Positions 24,571 through 38,017 of a DNA stretch of 64,000 bases are shown here, piece by piece. This DNA comes from Apostichopus japonicus. Its lineage: Eukaryota; Echinodermata; Holothuroidea; Aspidochirotida; Stichopodidae. Each line of letters begins with the position of its first letter. The stretch's first letter is position 1. The notes under the pieces are model-generated. The model saw only the letters and a list, made by a program, of their open reading frames with translations. It was not told where the DNA came from and did not search any database. A program made the position numbers and the translations under genes. The stretch covers positions 14,328,501 through 14,392,500 of the forward strand of contig NC_092570.1 of NCBI RefSeq assembly GCF_037975245.1. The letters run 5' to 3'.

Positions 24571-27500
24571 ATACAAAACAATCAGTTTATTGATATCAGG
24601 TATTGTGTTCTATATTAGTATATAAGGTTAATAGGGTAAATAGAAGAGTGAAACAGTTGCAGCGATTCAGATTTTATATAAAAAACACAAGATTTCTGAT
24701 CACGGTGGTTGTACATTACACACGTAAAGGTTCAGACTCAACGATCACCCTTGGATAGATACGGTATATTAGTTCAACTTTCTGCGCTACAGGGTTCGCT
24801 GCCACCGCGTGCATCAACTTCGTTTTGCCCTTCCCTCTATCAGCTGAAAACAGGGTCATCCGCTAGAAATGGAGCCCTTTATTTCTTTTTTTGTGGCTCA
24901 CAGTCACAGAATCTGACGAAATTTTAATTCATACTCGTAAAAAAAGTGTCATGTTTCAACAGTTTGTAACGTTTCATCAATTTCCTATCACCTAATTTCT
25001 GTACAATTATGTTTTACTCTCTTAACCGACAGTATAACATTATATAGGTCACTTGGTATAAGTGCTTCATAGGATATTGCCTGCACTGTGTATATATCCC
25101 ACGGCTATACCCCTTTACATCGCAGCGATTCGTGACTCTATATACAGGAAGCAAATCATAACATTTGGATAAACCTTCTAGGGACTGGCTAAACCCTTAC
25201 ATTTTATTTATATTTTATTAATCACACAATGAGGTAAACAAAATGCCTTCCGGTAACAAAAACTGAAATAATATATATGACATAATACAAATAACAATAA
25301 TAATGATAATAATAATGATGATGAGAAGAAAAGTAGGTTATATCTCTATCCTCTAGAAGATGACATTTGTAACTTTTCACATTTTGAGGATCATTTTGGC
25401 GAGAAAGCTGTGTACGATAGAATATTCTTTTCATCTCTGGTGATATGTTTATGTATTATCTGTCCAGCTTCGTATTCATCTAAGATCGCTGTTACTTCGC
25501 TAACTTGTTTATTGTTTATTATCTTCTAATTTCTTTAATTGTTTTTACGGTGAGTGTTCAACTGTATTTCTTTATTTGTTTCTATAATTCAAATTCTTTT
25601 CTTGACCATAATAAAATGCAAACCTTGTAAAACATGCATTTTATAGTTCTCTTTTCTGATAATATTTGCTATTGGCCTGTACTCTATAGCGCTTTCTTGA
25701 TTTTTGTTATAGGCTGCTCTAATAGTCGAGTTCATGATCTTAAAAAATAACGAACTTTACAGAAAACACGATTTATGACGTAATTATTCATAATTCGTTG
25801 AAGTTGTTTTACCTTGCAAAATATGATATTTCATCATGTACAAAATATGTTTCATTTAATTTACCATTTTAGAAAGATTATCTGAATAATTGTAAGTATG
25901 CGGATATTTTGATATCAAAGTATTTTTTATCTTTAATCGTTCATGTTTTATTTAGTTCCCTTCTCTGTGTTCAAGAATGTATTTTTTCCCTTACTTTTCT
26001 TAATTACTTCATACTTATTTACAACTGTTTATTTGATTCTACTCGCTGTAACGTATAACGCTCTCGTCTCCCTAACACATGGAGACGGAACAACTGATTA
26101 AGTTTTATGTATCTTACAACACTCACATACGAACAAACAAACATACACAATTAGCGTACATCTTTAACATTTTCACAAAAAAACCTAGGCCTAATTCATG
26201 TCACAGCTTTAATCGAGAGCTAGTTCATATATGTATGCATTTGTACATTTAACAAATCCGATCCCAAGTTGCTGTTGTTGTTACCTAGTGATTTATCTAA
26301 CAACAAACAGCTCTGCTTACAGTGAGAATAAATGAGAACAAAAATGAAAATTACTTGGAACAATCGGAAATTTACTAAGGTTGCACAGTGCCATGATGAT
26401 ACCCATCCACCTTTTCATTATTCAAATTAGTTTGAATAAGAAACTCCTAAACTGAATTTAAGTCGTGCAAGAGATTAGTCATAGCTATACGAGGAGCTTC
26501 CTCTCGGTTTTATTAGATGGAGATGTAATTTAAGACATGATGCTATTACATCAAAATTATTAATTTCCCTCAAAAAAAAATTAAATAAACAAAAGAAAAG
26601 AAAAGAAAAGAAAACTCGTTAATTCAAGAGTTATTTTAACCCGGTTATTATTATTTTACTGTCTTTAAACATGACTTCCTTTTATAATTTCTTATAAATT
26701 ATTCATTTCATTTACTTCTAATCTTATCATGTTATGTCGTATGTTTAAATTGTTTGTTTCATTTTGATTTTACTTTTACTTTATTTGAAATTTAAAAAAG
26801 TAATATTGTAAAAGAAGGTTCATCGAAATAATGTTTTAAATGGTTTTCATTCTTATCTCAATGCATTACTAGAGTGCAAATTCTCAGTATTACATGGTTT
26901 ACTTCTTTAGAAAAGAAATCAAGAAAGATTTGAAAAGGCTTAAATAAATTTAGATTAAAAAAGTCGTTATTCATTTCAAAAGCCCTATTAAATGTTATGT
27001 AGGATGGTTCTTATTTTTATAACAACTTTGTTTTTGCTTTTAATAACGATCTTTCTTCACAACTCTCTAAAATTTTGACGGGAAGGAGAAATACTTGTCC
27101 TAAAAGACCACATTTATTTAAAGCCCGTAATTGTGAGGAAAGATAATCTGATATAACATCGTTTTCACATCATGTACAACATCATGTACTAGAACAACAG
27201 TTAATATTAAGTCTAAACTTTTTTAAACTTACTTCAAACTTTCACAAGTTTATATCTTTTCATCTCATTCACTTTAAATTACAATGAAAGAATGAAAGAC
27301 AGGCTTCTGTTTTTAATTAAATAATTCGCTAGCGTATATCGGATACCGGTTTGTAAGATGGAAAGTAAATAGTTCGGGAATATGTGCCGTTATCAGCATC
27401 TCATTTCAATGTTATAATGTATTCTTTAGTGACTAGCTCTCAATATTAAGTATTGACTAATCAATCATCCTTACTTATAACAAATAAATCTACTTCTATA

Positions 27501-30500
27501 CTGGAGGAAATTTTGCGTGACATTTATTTCAACGACAATTTATGTGTGCAGTTTAAATTGAGTTTATTTTAAGATGAAGACAAACTTCCCTCAGCTGTTC
27601 CCTCGATGTGTAGCTCCCAAAATACCATTATATGAATATAATTAATTCCATAACGTCCAGATTACTTTGTAAAATTGACCTTTATGTAGCAACACGAATC
27701 GTCAAAAGAACACATTTCTAATGGCACTCATATGTTTGCATTATCTTCGTTAACTCTCATCATGTTTAAAGGTGATTTTCTGAGCCTCTAAATTTTTCAA
27801 TAATTCCAAGCTAACCCCAACGTAAATATTTATATTGTAAATTTACAGTAATTTTCGCAAGTTTCTTGCAAATTGATTCAAATATCATTCTTCTCATTTT
27901 CCTTGATAAAAATAATTAGACATCTTTTAATAGTTATCACAAAAGTTGTATGAGCTGTTCTCTGTAAAGGATTTATAAAAAAAAAAACAATTGGTGGAAA
28001 AAACATGTCTTTGACAAAATTAATAGGATGTTCTTTTCCTTAATCTGTTAATCTAACTACTGAATATTAACTATATATGTTAAATTTTGAAATTTGAAAT
28101 TGGATTTGATAATTTAATAATCGATGTTATTGATTCCTTTTAGGTTAATTCATTGATTTCGTTTGACCTGAGAGACATCAAAAAGCAGTCGGGGATTGGA
28201 AAATATTGCCTGTTATAACCATAAAAACTAACAATTTAAGATCATATGATTAAATTAATTTGAAACAATCATAATGAACTGAGATCGATATACCAATAGG
28301 ATCTCTTAACTATTCGTTGCAAATCATTTAATTGTATTAACTAATTTGACTTTTCACAGTTGTCTCCATTTATCACTGTACAATAATTTTTAAAGGTAAG
28401 GCCCATTGTATACACTAACATGTTATTTTATTGTGTATTAAATCAATATAAACATAAATATTATTTATATTTGGAACATAACTATTGTATTACTCTACAT
28501 TTAACCCTTTAGAGAGTAAATCAGTTCATTCCTGTGGTATCGATAGGTAAAGAAAACGAAAGCAATCCCATAAAATAGGGGTAAATGCTTTATACGAAAC
28601 ATTTTGTTAATGTTTTATCGAACGGAAATTGAACAATGGTTCCTAAAATTATTATTATTATTATTACCAAATGTTGGTATAATTTTGTCCCTTTACACAT
28701 ACATCTAAGTCATTTTCATGTATTTATCTGTCAAAATAGGAAAAGTTTGTTAGAGATGTCTGTATATTCTTCGACGAAAAAACTGGACAAAAAGTTGTAC
28801 CTCACAATTATTGTTTGGATGCAAATATAAGCAAGTTAAAAAACCTCCTTTGATATTTCTTGATTTGTAGTATCTAAACATGCGTATGGGTAAGAGAAAA
28901 ATAACAAAATAGATTTGACTTCAAGTCTATTAAAAATTTGTATTTGCGATTTTTTACCTTAATATACAGGACCGTTTATTTCATGTTTTTTTAGTCCTGT
29001 CTTACGTATTCGAGAAAGACGCCTTTGTTGACGTCATATATGTAAATTTGAATATTCTGCAAAAATAACAAATAAATGTTTGAGAAAAAAAGGTTTGCAT
29101 TGCAAAATGATAAGAATATTGAAAATTAATGATAAACAGAACCTTTTTTTCTATAAATATTAAGCATGGAATGACAACGTGATATATATAGTGCGAAGAA
29201 CGGATATTGGATATGTAGGACGTTACAGCGACCTATACAAAACGAAATTTGAAGTCATGACGCTGGGGCATTGGCAGGACCTATATATATCTTAATATTC
29301 AAAATTGGATCATAAGCACAAACAAAACAGAAATGGCGTATTGGAAATTAGTTGCATAAAAAATATTTCGGCTGCTATAACATTAGTAGATGAATATTTA
29401 TGTGGTATTAAAGTACATTAGTCAATACTAACATGTTATAGTCTATACATCAACAAAATGGTGATTCGATTTGCGTGCACGTAAATATTGTTTCACCAAA
29501 GAGTAGTTCTAGACTAATTGAATGTCTGACGAAAAGGGCCGTTGTTGAGAAGAAAGACACTCCCGTTTCGGTTGAAGGGTTATAAATGTGGCTGTCACGA
29601 AATCACTAGATATAGTACTGCATAAAATTATTAAGTTGCGTAAATCTAGACTAACATTTTGATTTATCGAAAGTTATTTTCGAATTCTGAAGAAACTATT
29701 TTACCGAAGTGAAGGAAGTATGTAAAATAAATGTTTAATACATGTTTTTGGTAATCTTTATCAATTTTGTTATATCCTATTTTATACTAATTGTGCAAAA
29801 CAATTGAGTTACAATCAATCGTCTGATTTTCTATACAAAATTTGTTTAGGGAAACGAGAAAAAAACATTTCCAAACACCCACGAATTTTAGAAGGTATGA
29901 AAGGCGCCTTACTCATATTGAATTGAACTATACCGTAATTTATTTGATGTTGATTAATTCAGTTTACATTACACTTTTACTCATTTGTTCTATTAAAGTA
30001 AAACTGAACCTCAATATATTTTACTTTAAATTGAAATGACGATAAAAGAAAGTATAGATGGATAAAAAAAAACAATGTAAAAAATGAGGTGTTTGAGGCT
30101 ACGAGGTTGGGGTATTTGCAGCAGTTTCGTAATCCGGGAAAATAACATACATTAAATTCAAGATAACAAACTATCTTTTAACAATGGTGTTCATAGTATT
30201 TCTTGCACGTAAAACTTTCATTACGTTTCAAGGCAGGAACCTTGTAAAACTCTCAAAACCAAAGATAATTCTTTAATTTTGTTGATTCTATAGGCTGATA
30301 AAGATTTCTGATATTCAAATAGTTTTAAAGGGAAAAATCCTAAAAAGAATCCAAATGTTCTACTCCCTGCTTCACACCGGTCTTATTTTATTCCTTTGCC
30401 GACATATATAAAAATAACAATTTTTTTATATTTGTTATTTTTTTAAGATAACACTGCGAAAGAATCTGTGCTTTCTTTCATATATGGGCTTTTATGTTAT

Positions 30501-31575
30501 TGTTTTGTTGTTACTTGTTTCATTTAATTTCGTTTGTTTTTTCTTATTATTATTATTTTCCTTTTGTATTCTTTTTGTGTCACACTTTGCACTAGGGTTA
30601 TTCTGATTAACTAAGCTAGTTTTTTTAAGTTTTGACGAAAAATATAGATCATATCTGATTTGTAATAAACACTACAATTTCTATGGTAGAATTGCGTAAT
30701 GTTCCCAGTTGCTATGTAACGTATGAGTTACAGTAACGAGGAAAGTATCTGCGCGACAAACTGGTGAGATCTTCTATACATCTCCTTCATCAAGCTCTCG
30801 TTGGTGAGATAAATCTAGGAGGGTGTACGGTATCTTTATGTTGATTAGTTGCAGTTTTGTGCTTTTAGTTACACTCAGTAGTTTGAGTAAAATGGCAGAC
30901 CAAAACGGAATGATTTGCAACAAAAATATCAATATATTTAAAAGCATAATGTTTGGATTTCCTTAATTCAAATAAAACAGTATAGGTTGATTTAGTTACT
31001 ATCATTACTCGGTTAACTCTTGTCACACTACAACAAATTTATGTCATATTTTCCTTTATGACGTCATCAGTAGGTGTATAAATTCTGCCCCATAAATCTG
31101 AATAATTTACTCTCATTCTGATCACACTTATAATCTTAATAAGATCATCAGCTCAAAATAAACTATTAAAATCATAAAACAAAAAACTAGCTTGCATAAG
31201 GTTTAATGAAATTACCATACCATTTTCACACTGAAAAAAAAACGAATTCAAAATATTTCGTATATAACCATTGGAAAAAGAAATAAGAACGATTTGATCT
31301 GGTCTAAAGTAAACAACAGATGATAAACTATAAGTTAGTAAATGCAACCGGTTGTTCATATAAACTGAAATACATTCTGAGCCAGTAAGAAACAGATAAC
31401 GAGGTTGAATTGGTTAGAAAAATTATTCCAAACTCTAGAAAATCATAATCACTTTTCTTTTTTTATAAACAAAGTATATCCTTAAACGTCTTCGTTTGCA
31501 TTATTAAGCATTTGATATTGTATCTCGTTACTTTTGTAAAGGAAATATAATTTTATAGTTACCATGTTATAGTAT
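24571..31575. other. Seven kilobases of A/T-rich DNA without a gene
   Basis: No coding frame over 72 codons appears and none is familiar. Small simple repeats occur, such as TAA-type runs near 25290 and GAAAA near 26595. Perfect TGACGTCA palindromes lie at 29029 and 31059. Confidence 0.5.
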
Positions 31576-31715
31576 ACAAATAATGAATGGTTATGAGTGC
31601 AATAGTGCAAATATTTCATGAGTTGAAAGATGGAATGTTCCATTGGAACAAATTACATCTTTCAACGAATGAAATATTTGCACTATTGCACGAATGGAAA
31701 CCATTCATTATTTGT
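31576..31715. mobile_element. Fold-back element: 140-bp near-perfect palindrome
   Basis: The left arm 31576-31641 and right arm 31645-31715 are inverted copies centred on a three-base loop at about 31643 (gttcc-att-ggaac). The longest exact pieces are acaaataatgaatggtt and gtgcaatagtgcaaatattt, with a few substitutions and short indels between. The pairing can be followed loosely beyond both ends. The frame of 142 codons (31587-32015) simply runs through this palindrome and the DNA after it and is not a gene. The arms and missing coding capacity fit a fold-back or hairpin-type miniature element. Confidence 0.85.
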
Positions 31716-34700
31716 TTTATACAACATATTATATTAAGATGGGTAAAATGCACTCATGCAACAGACTGTTTTGAACAGACAGGTTTCTGTGCTCTCTTAC
31801 CATTGAAAAAAGTGCTACCAAAAAAGTATAACCCATGGTTCTATTTCATAGAGTGGAATCGAGCGGATTTTGCATGCAATCAACGAGCAATTGACCAATC
31901 AAATGACCAGAATACAATTAGGTGTTGTATAATTACTACCGTAATATACTTACAATTTATACTGAATTACTGTTTGAGAGTTACCGGTACTGCTTATATA
32001 GTATTTGATAGTTAGCCCATATATACATAATTGCAACTCGTTTATTGTATGGGTACAAATATATCATTACTTTCTGTATTAAAAGTGATAACGTTCTTAC
32101 AGTTAAGTTCGATTTTATAGTTTCTTTAAATCTATTTATAATGCGGTTCATTTCTTGCATTTTGCTTATTCCAAAAAGAAAACGTTTCGAAGATGATTCT
32201 ATATTTTACAGTTACTATATATTTATTATTCTTGATAGTAACTATGGTAGTTTCTATCCGTGGATCATTTCTTACCCTTTGCTTATTGAAGTACGTTTCG
32301 AAAATGTTTCGATGTTATCTATTTACTACTTATTTAATATTTAATATTCTCTGACTATGTTAGAGTGACTCATTATTTGATATTAGCTTTGAGTAGTTTC
32401 TTCTGCTGGGTATTCTGACTACATACATACACCTTCATATGTGGTTGCCAGTTTATACTTCTTTACTGCCTTATAGTCGCCTACCCTTTTATAAATACCT
32501 ATCATTATACATTTACATTTACTTTCTTATAAGTACTTACCATTGTACTGTTTCTTAGTCTTACATGTTATGTCTTATGTGCATTTGTTACTTGCCTTTT
32601 ATTCTAAAGTTTTAACAAGTAGAATTCTTTAAAGTAACCAAACTGCGTGACCAATAATAAGTGTCTTAGGTGTTTATGTATACGTAGAAAGACGAAGTAC
32701 TCCCTTCAGGACATTTCAATTCAACCTTTCCCGTCTTTAGAGCAGATGTTATTACAACAATTCTTTTAACTAAAGTCGATATCTGATGTACCGTAATATG
32801 TCATCGTGGAGACTTCAATAAACACGATTGATTCTAATATCAGATAATACTGCCTGACCAAAACAAAATTATGATATTAATTAATTAGTATGGGTTTTAA
32901 ATTGGCCACAGTGATTAATGATACTGTAATAAGAAGCTTTAAATACATGCCAGCCACCATTATTACCTTCAGGCTATGCGAGGGTATAGTTGTTACAATT
33001 ATATAGTAGAACTTACTTTATTAATGTTTGTAAGCATGCTTTTATGTACATGTTATTAACATTATTCAACATCACTTATTACATGTTATCAAATATTATA
33101 TCGGCCGCATACCATCCAACATTATTATATTTACATATTTGAATGTGACCTACAATCCATTGTTTACAAGTTATATACATTATTTAACAATATTAGTTAA
33201 TTTTATCCGTCATTATTCCATTCAAAATAGTTAACATAACTAGAGTTTTCGGTCTGTTGTTTAGCATATGAGCAAATGTTATCTACATTTTATTAACAAT
33301 ATTCAACATTATTTGCATGTTAAATAACATTATATTGTTTACATGTTATCCAACATAATTATCTTCATGCTGGTTTACATTATTAGAGATATATGTTGTA
33401 TACAAGTTATTAGCATATATTTGTTGGTAACATGTTGTCCAACATTATTCGATGCATAGTAGTTAACTTTACTGTGAGTAACATATTCAGCCCGTTAAAG
33501 GGTTACTTAGGATATGTTAGCCTATCCATACCTTCTTAACATTATGTAACATTGCATTGGCTACATATTATCCAGCGTTATCAGCTTTACGCTTCCTAAC
33601 ATTATAACACATCTGTAAGTCATTCATTAATGTTACTTATACCATCAGTTATCAACACATGTTATTACAGTATTCAAAATTATTATAAGTTACGTGTATG
33701 TATTTGCAAGTATAAATCGGATTGCCTTTGATGTCAACTTAACGACCCAGTCCCTTTAATGTGAAGAATGACGTCATTTGAAATATGAACATGAACTGAT
33801 ATTCTCATCGGGATAGATAAGCTACAGCAGGACACTATTCATCTAAATGTACCAAGTTGATTGATTGATTGATACCAAATTGATTGAATATCGGGAGGAA
33901 ACCGGGATGTATACAGGCTTCAGCTTAAACTCAACATTTACATGAATGTATTAAAATCTCAGAAACAGTCAGTGGGTGATAATAGCAACTTGGCTCAGAC
34001 AGGTAATGGTTGGAAATATGTGAAACTGAGAAGATATTGAATTAGTAAAGAAATAAACTGCAACGTTACTCTTCTTGGACCTACCATCTTTCTAAAATAT
34101 TAAATTGTAATAAAATTGAAACAAAACCCACGGTGAACAGAGGTAAGTTTCTAACTTTTTTTCTGTTTTGAACTATGAAACTGATATATTAGCCTTATTT
34201 AGTCTCGCATGATTTAATTATACGTAAATATCAAATAGTTTCTATCACCAGAACATATAATTACTTCGATGAAACTTTGCTTGCAACTGCGGCGATTTTA
34301 CAACTATTTCATGGAAACCTTCCGATGGTTATTCACTCTTTAATAATTACATACAGTGTTGCCATTATGAATAATTAACGACCCCACTTCCAGATTTTCT
34401 TCAAGCCCACCTGTTTATTTTAATAACGGAATATAATCGACTTCGACCGTGATATTAAAGTTTTATTTTGAAATATTGAAATATGGTTCTCGTTTTCCAT
34501 TGATATCCGTTTAATCCCTTCCCTTTCATATATGATTAAATGCAGGACAAAAGTCATTGTTGTGGGTTCAAACAGCAAACAAATTATTCGATGATCCAGT
34601 TCGTCTTTTCTTTATCCTATATTCTTGAAGCCAATTATTCAAGCACCTTTATTCGATATAAAAACAAGAATATTTTAAGAGAATATAAAATTGTAATGAA

Positions 34701-34861
34701 AGGCTATACGGTACCGTTTTTAATGCATTAAGTACAAAATGCGTACGTTCATTTAAGTGGTTATCAGTTAGTTAGTTCTTTTGTCTTTCCATTGATATCA
34801 TTTTGTTAAAAGGTCAAGGATTTGTATGTTTGTATAAATAAATACGTGTCCATAGCCTATT
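31716..34861. other. Non-coding DNA with degenerate short repeats
   Basis: Between about 33030 and 33640 the words acatgttatccaacatta and close variants recur many times without a fixed period, which looks like a very old minisatellite. A strong donor-like sequence (AGAG followed by GTAAGTTT) lies at about 34141, but nothing upstream is open for more than 13 codons. Nothing else is recognised. Confidence 0.4.
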
Positions 34862-34974
34862 TGTGTCCATCGTGTAATTGGTCAGGTTGTCCGCATATAA
34901 AGCGGGAGGCCCGGGTTCGAATCCAGGTGGAGGCAGAAGGTTTTTCACTGTTCTGGATTTTCCAATTTATAACC

Positions 34975-34980
<6 letters not shown>
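34862..34980 (+). mobile_element. tRNA-derived SINE (Asp/Glu-like head), copy 1
   Basis: The head 34862-34935 folds like a tRNA in part. TGTGTCC and GGAGGCA pair at six of seven positions as an acceptor stem, TCCGC and GCGGG pair as an anticodon stem around a seven-base loop, and GGTTCGAATCC is a perfect B box. The D arm does not pair, so it is a SINE head rather than a tRNA gene. A short body follows (gaaggtttttcactgttctg, ending aaccgttta) and then (TA)n. An inverted partner lies directly beyond the (TA)n run. Confidence 0.75.

Positions 34981-35017
<37 letters not shown>
34979..35017. repeat. (TA)n microsatellite between two inverted SINE tails
   Basis: An uninterrupted TA run of about 39 bases joins the 3' ends of the two SINE copies and forms the loop or stem tip of the large inverted repeat. 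Confidence 0.95.
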
Positions 35018-35020
<3 letters not shown>

Positions 35021-35079
35021 GGTTATAAATTGGAAAATCCAGAACAGTGAAAAACCTTCTAGCCTCCATCTGGATTCGA
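35015..35079 (-). mobile_element. tRNA-derived SINE, copy 2, truncated and inverted
   Basis: Read on the minus strand, this segment starts inside the B box (ttcgaatccag), repeats the SINE body of 34916-34980 with only about two substitutions and one inserted base, and ends in the same (TA)n run. It lacks the first ~54 bases of the tRNA head. Another (TA)n run follows at about 35080. Confidence 0.85.
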
Positions 35080-35596
35080 ATATATATATATATATTTAAA
35101 TATATGTACATATATTTATATATGTATGATGTTTAGGCTCTGTTTTAACACCAAACCAAATTTGTATTTTTGAAGCAATTAAACTGATTCTTATTTTGTA
35201 TCATTTTAGCCTTAACAACGCATTTGTTAGTTGAAAAACGTGATTGCATGTAACTTAACCTACATATAACACCATCAAGTTAGTGGAGATTTCTCACGTC
35301 ACGAATCCCCATAAATAAATAATGAAACATATCGTTCTGCTCTGAAAATTTGCAGCAAAATATAAATACAATTCTTTACTGCTGCAATCGACGGGATTAA
35401 CAGCATTCTGATCCGAACGATCACTCGGTTAGCAAACTCAAAGTAAATATTGAAGAAAATACCAAACTTTGGATATAAATGTTTGCATTGAATCCAGTTC
35501 AAATGAGATTTGTGTAGTTGGTGACTGAGCAATGCAAGCCATAAGTGTTTACAAGTAATGATACAGACAATTACTCAAAACATGAGGACAGAGCAT
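35080..35596. other. Non-coding DNA
   Basis: Short (TA)n-like and TATG-type stretches occur near 35080-35130. The rest has no recognisable feature; the minus frame at 35299-35532 is unfamiliar. Confidence 0.45.
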
Positions 35597-35913
35597 GGGC
35601 GCAACCACTTATATGTCTGAGGGGACTTTAACCTCCCTTAAAAGTCAGGGGCCCGCAGCAACCCCCCCCCCCCTCCTGGCTGACAGAATATTACAAAAAA
35701 AAGTAGGAAGTGCGGTACATAGGCATATAATATGTACACGAGGTACAGCCTATGTGGTCGAACTTCAGAAGTGGCAAAATATAGCAAACATTTTGTATTT
35801 AATCAGCCACTCGCCCCCCCCCCCCCATATTGAAAAAATCCTAATTATTTCATTTTTACACTGGACAACATAACAACTAGGTTCCCGCCTACAAGAAAAA
35901 ATGGTTGCGCTTG
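35597..35913. mobile_element. Possible miniature element with two C-runs
   Basis: The left edge gggcgcaaccact and the right edge aatggttgcgctt share an inverted gcgcaacca. Between them are C12 (35662-35673) and C13 (35814-35826). The inverted match is short and no target duplication was seen, so this is tentative. The open frame 35595-35873 has no familiar domain. Confidence 0.3.
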
Positions 35914-38017
35914 TAGGGTAGAGGCTATATCGTGACATGCAAAGTAATCGATAAAGGCGTAAATTAAACCTTAATCGCTGACTCTAAACATGGGGACAAA
36001 ATGTTGACGTTTCCCCATTACAGCCACGAAGTCTGGCTACACACCTATTTCAAAGACTGCTCTTTATGAATATTGTATACCATCTTAGTTTTATAAGTCA
36101 AAGTTTTGTCGAGTACCATAGATTTTCACAGAAATGAATACATATTACTTAATAATACTTAGTAATATGATAAACTTCATAGAATATTAACAATTTTAAC
36201 AAGTTCAATTTAACTGTCATGGATGTTTATACATCTTGTTCTTAGTGGTATTAAGTTATACATAGAAATTAGTGCTTTCTAACTCTTAAACGTAGTACCT
36301 TTGACACACCCAAATCTCTTATCATATAATAAGTTTAAAACAACAGTCGCTGTAAAATGATAACCTTTAGAACGCAAACTTACCTATTCCGTTTTACTAT
36401 GGTACAGTGTTGTTTTATAGGTGTATTTTTCACCAAATGCAGGCTGTGTACACTAATCATGACATATCGTACCGAGTTTCGGTAAGTTCTATAGGTTGGA
36501 AACTAAATGATCTTTGTTAGCTTCAAAGAAAACCGATGACCACTGGAGAGTTTTATAATCCGGTATTAGCCTTAATCCTCTTTACCTTAATCCTCTTTAC
36601 ATAAAATGGGCATTAAGACATCAGAAATGTACAGTTATTGAGGCAGGGATGGATTAGCCATTGTTCAACGAACGTTTAAGCTCTTCCAAACAAATACTGT
36701 ATAATCTTAGCCTTCACAATCAAATCAAAATTGGTTTTTAATAAAAATGTAATGACATATTCTGGACATAGTGATACATGCAAAGCAAACCACGCAAATC
36801 AACAACAACAAAACAGACACGGGACAACGCAGAACATCTGAAGAAAGCATTTTGTAGCTGTATAAAAAATATTAGAATAAGATGTTTGGATAAATACAGC
36901 CTTTCCCCGAACCAAACAAAATATCTTAATTTGTAAAAGAAGAAGGATTTTCTTAAAAGTCGATCCCACAAAGGAACGTCAATGAGCAAATAGTTCTATA
37001 AATTTGCTTCCATCCTCCTTCGTGGCCTGTGCGCATTTACATATTAGTATTAAGCCAGTATATAGGCTTAATCCAAATTTGCATATCAGGATTAAACCTA
37101 TTGTAAACAAAAGAAATTGTAAAAAAAAAAACAGCAAGTTGAGAATTTCAAGCATTTCCGCAATTTTATGGCATTATTTGAAATGAAACTTGACTAGTCT
37201 AACTAGTGAGTTTTGTAACTGTAAGGAAATCTAGAATCGAGTAAGATCGGGAAATTTCTGAAAATAACCTTTTAAAAAAGGAAGCTTATCGCAGTCAAAG
37301 ACTGCTGTCTGTTCTAATTCCTGAAGTTTTTCGACACTTTAGAAATATCATCGTTGATGTACTTATATTTTCTCTCTTTATTCTAAATTAAACACGGAAC
37401 AGAAAATGTGAAAGAGAAATAAGGTTAAAGTGGATACAGGGTTGCTATAGGAACCGACGTTCAATCATTCTGTCAATAAATGACTCTTTCGAACAAAGTT
37501 GAAGCGATTGAAGCTTACCGCTGGTACACATGATGTCTCAATACTGGTCCATTGAAGATGCTTCAGGCTACTAAAAGAGTGGTTGAAAGAATTGAATTAT
37601 ATCATGAATATCTAATTGTGTAAATATGACAGCTCTGTTTAAATATTTCAACTTAATTATCTGTCAATGTGGTATATAAGATAGATGTTACTTTTCAAAT
37701 GTTATAACTTTAAAATAGACTGCTCATCCTATATGCATAAAACTTAAATGAAAAATCTAAACGTAATTGTTTATAGTGACAATTTTCTATGTATATGCAG
37801 GATCATTTACTTTCGTGTTTTATCAGTTTATGTCCTGCGAAGGTCCCATCTTTCGTCAGGATTGAGCAAAGTTACGGAATTCTCTACAAGTTTGCATTTG
37901 TCAATACTTGTTTACGGTGTTTTTGTATCATTACAGTGAAATGAAAATCAGTGTCTGGGAAAATACTTTCATGACTAATTCCTACTTTAACCGTTATTTC
38001 TGCAATAAGTATACTAC
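35914..38017. other. Non-coding DNA
   Basis: No gene was recognised. A duplicated ccttaatcctcttta lies near 36571-36600, and a minus-strand donor-like AATAG followed by GTAAGTTTGC near 36383 has no convincing coding frame beside it. Confidence 0.45.

Noticed and set aside
31587-32015. 142-codon plus-strand open frame, the longest with ordinary composition
   Set aside because: Its first third is the 140-bp palindrome, so the frame is read through a fold-back element; no domain is recognisable.
34862-34935. A working tRNA gene
   Set aside because: Acceptor and anticodon stems pair but the D arm does not, and the sequence continues into a SINE body that is duplicated nearby.
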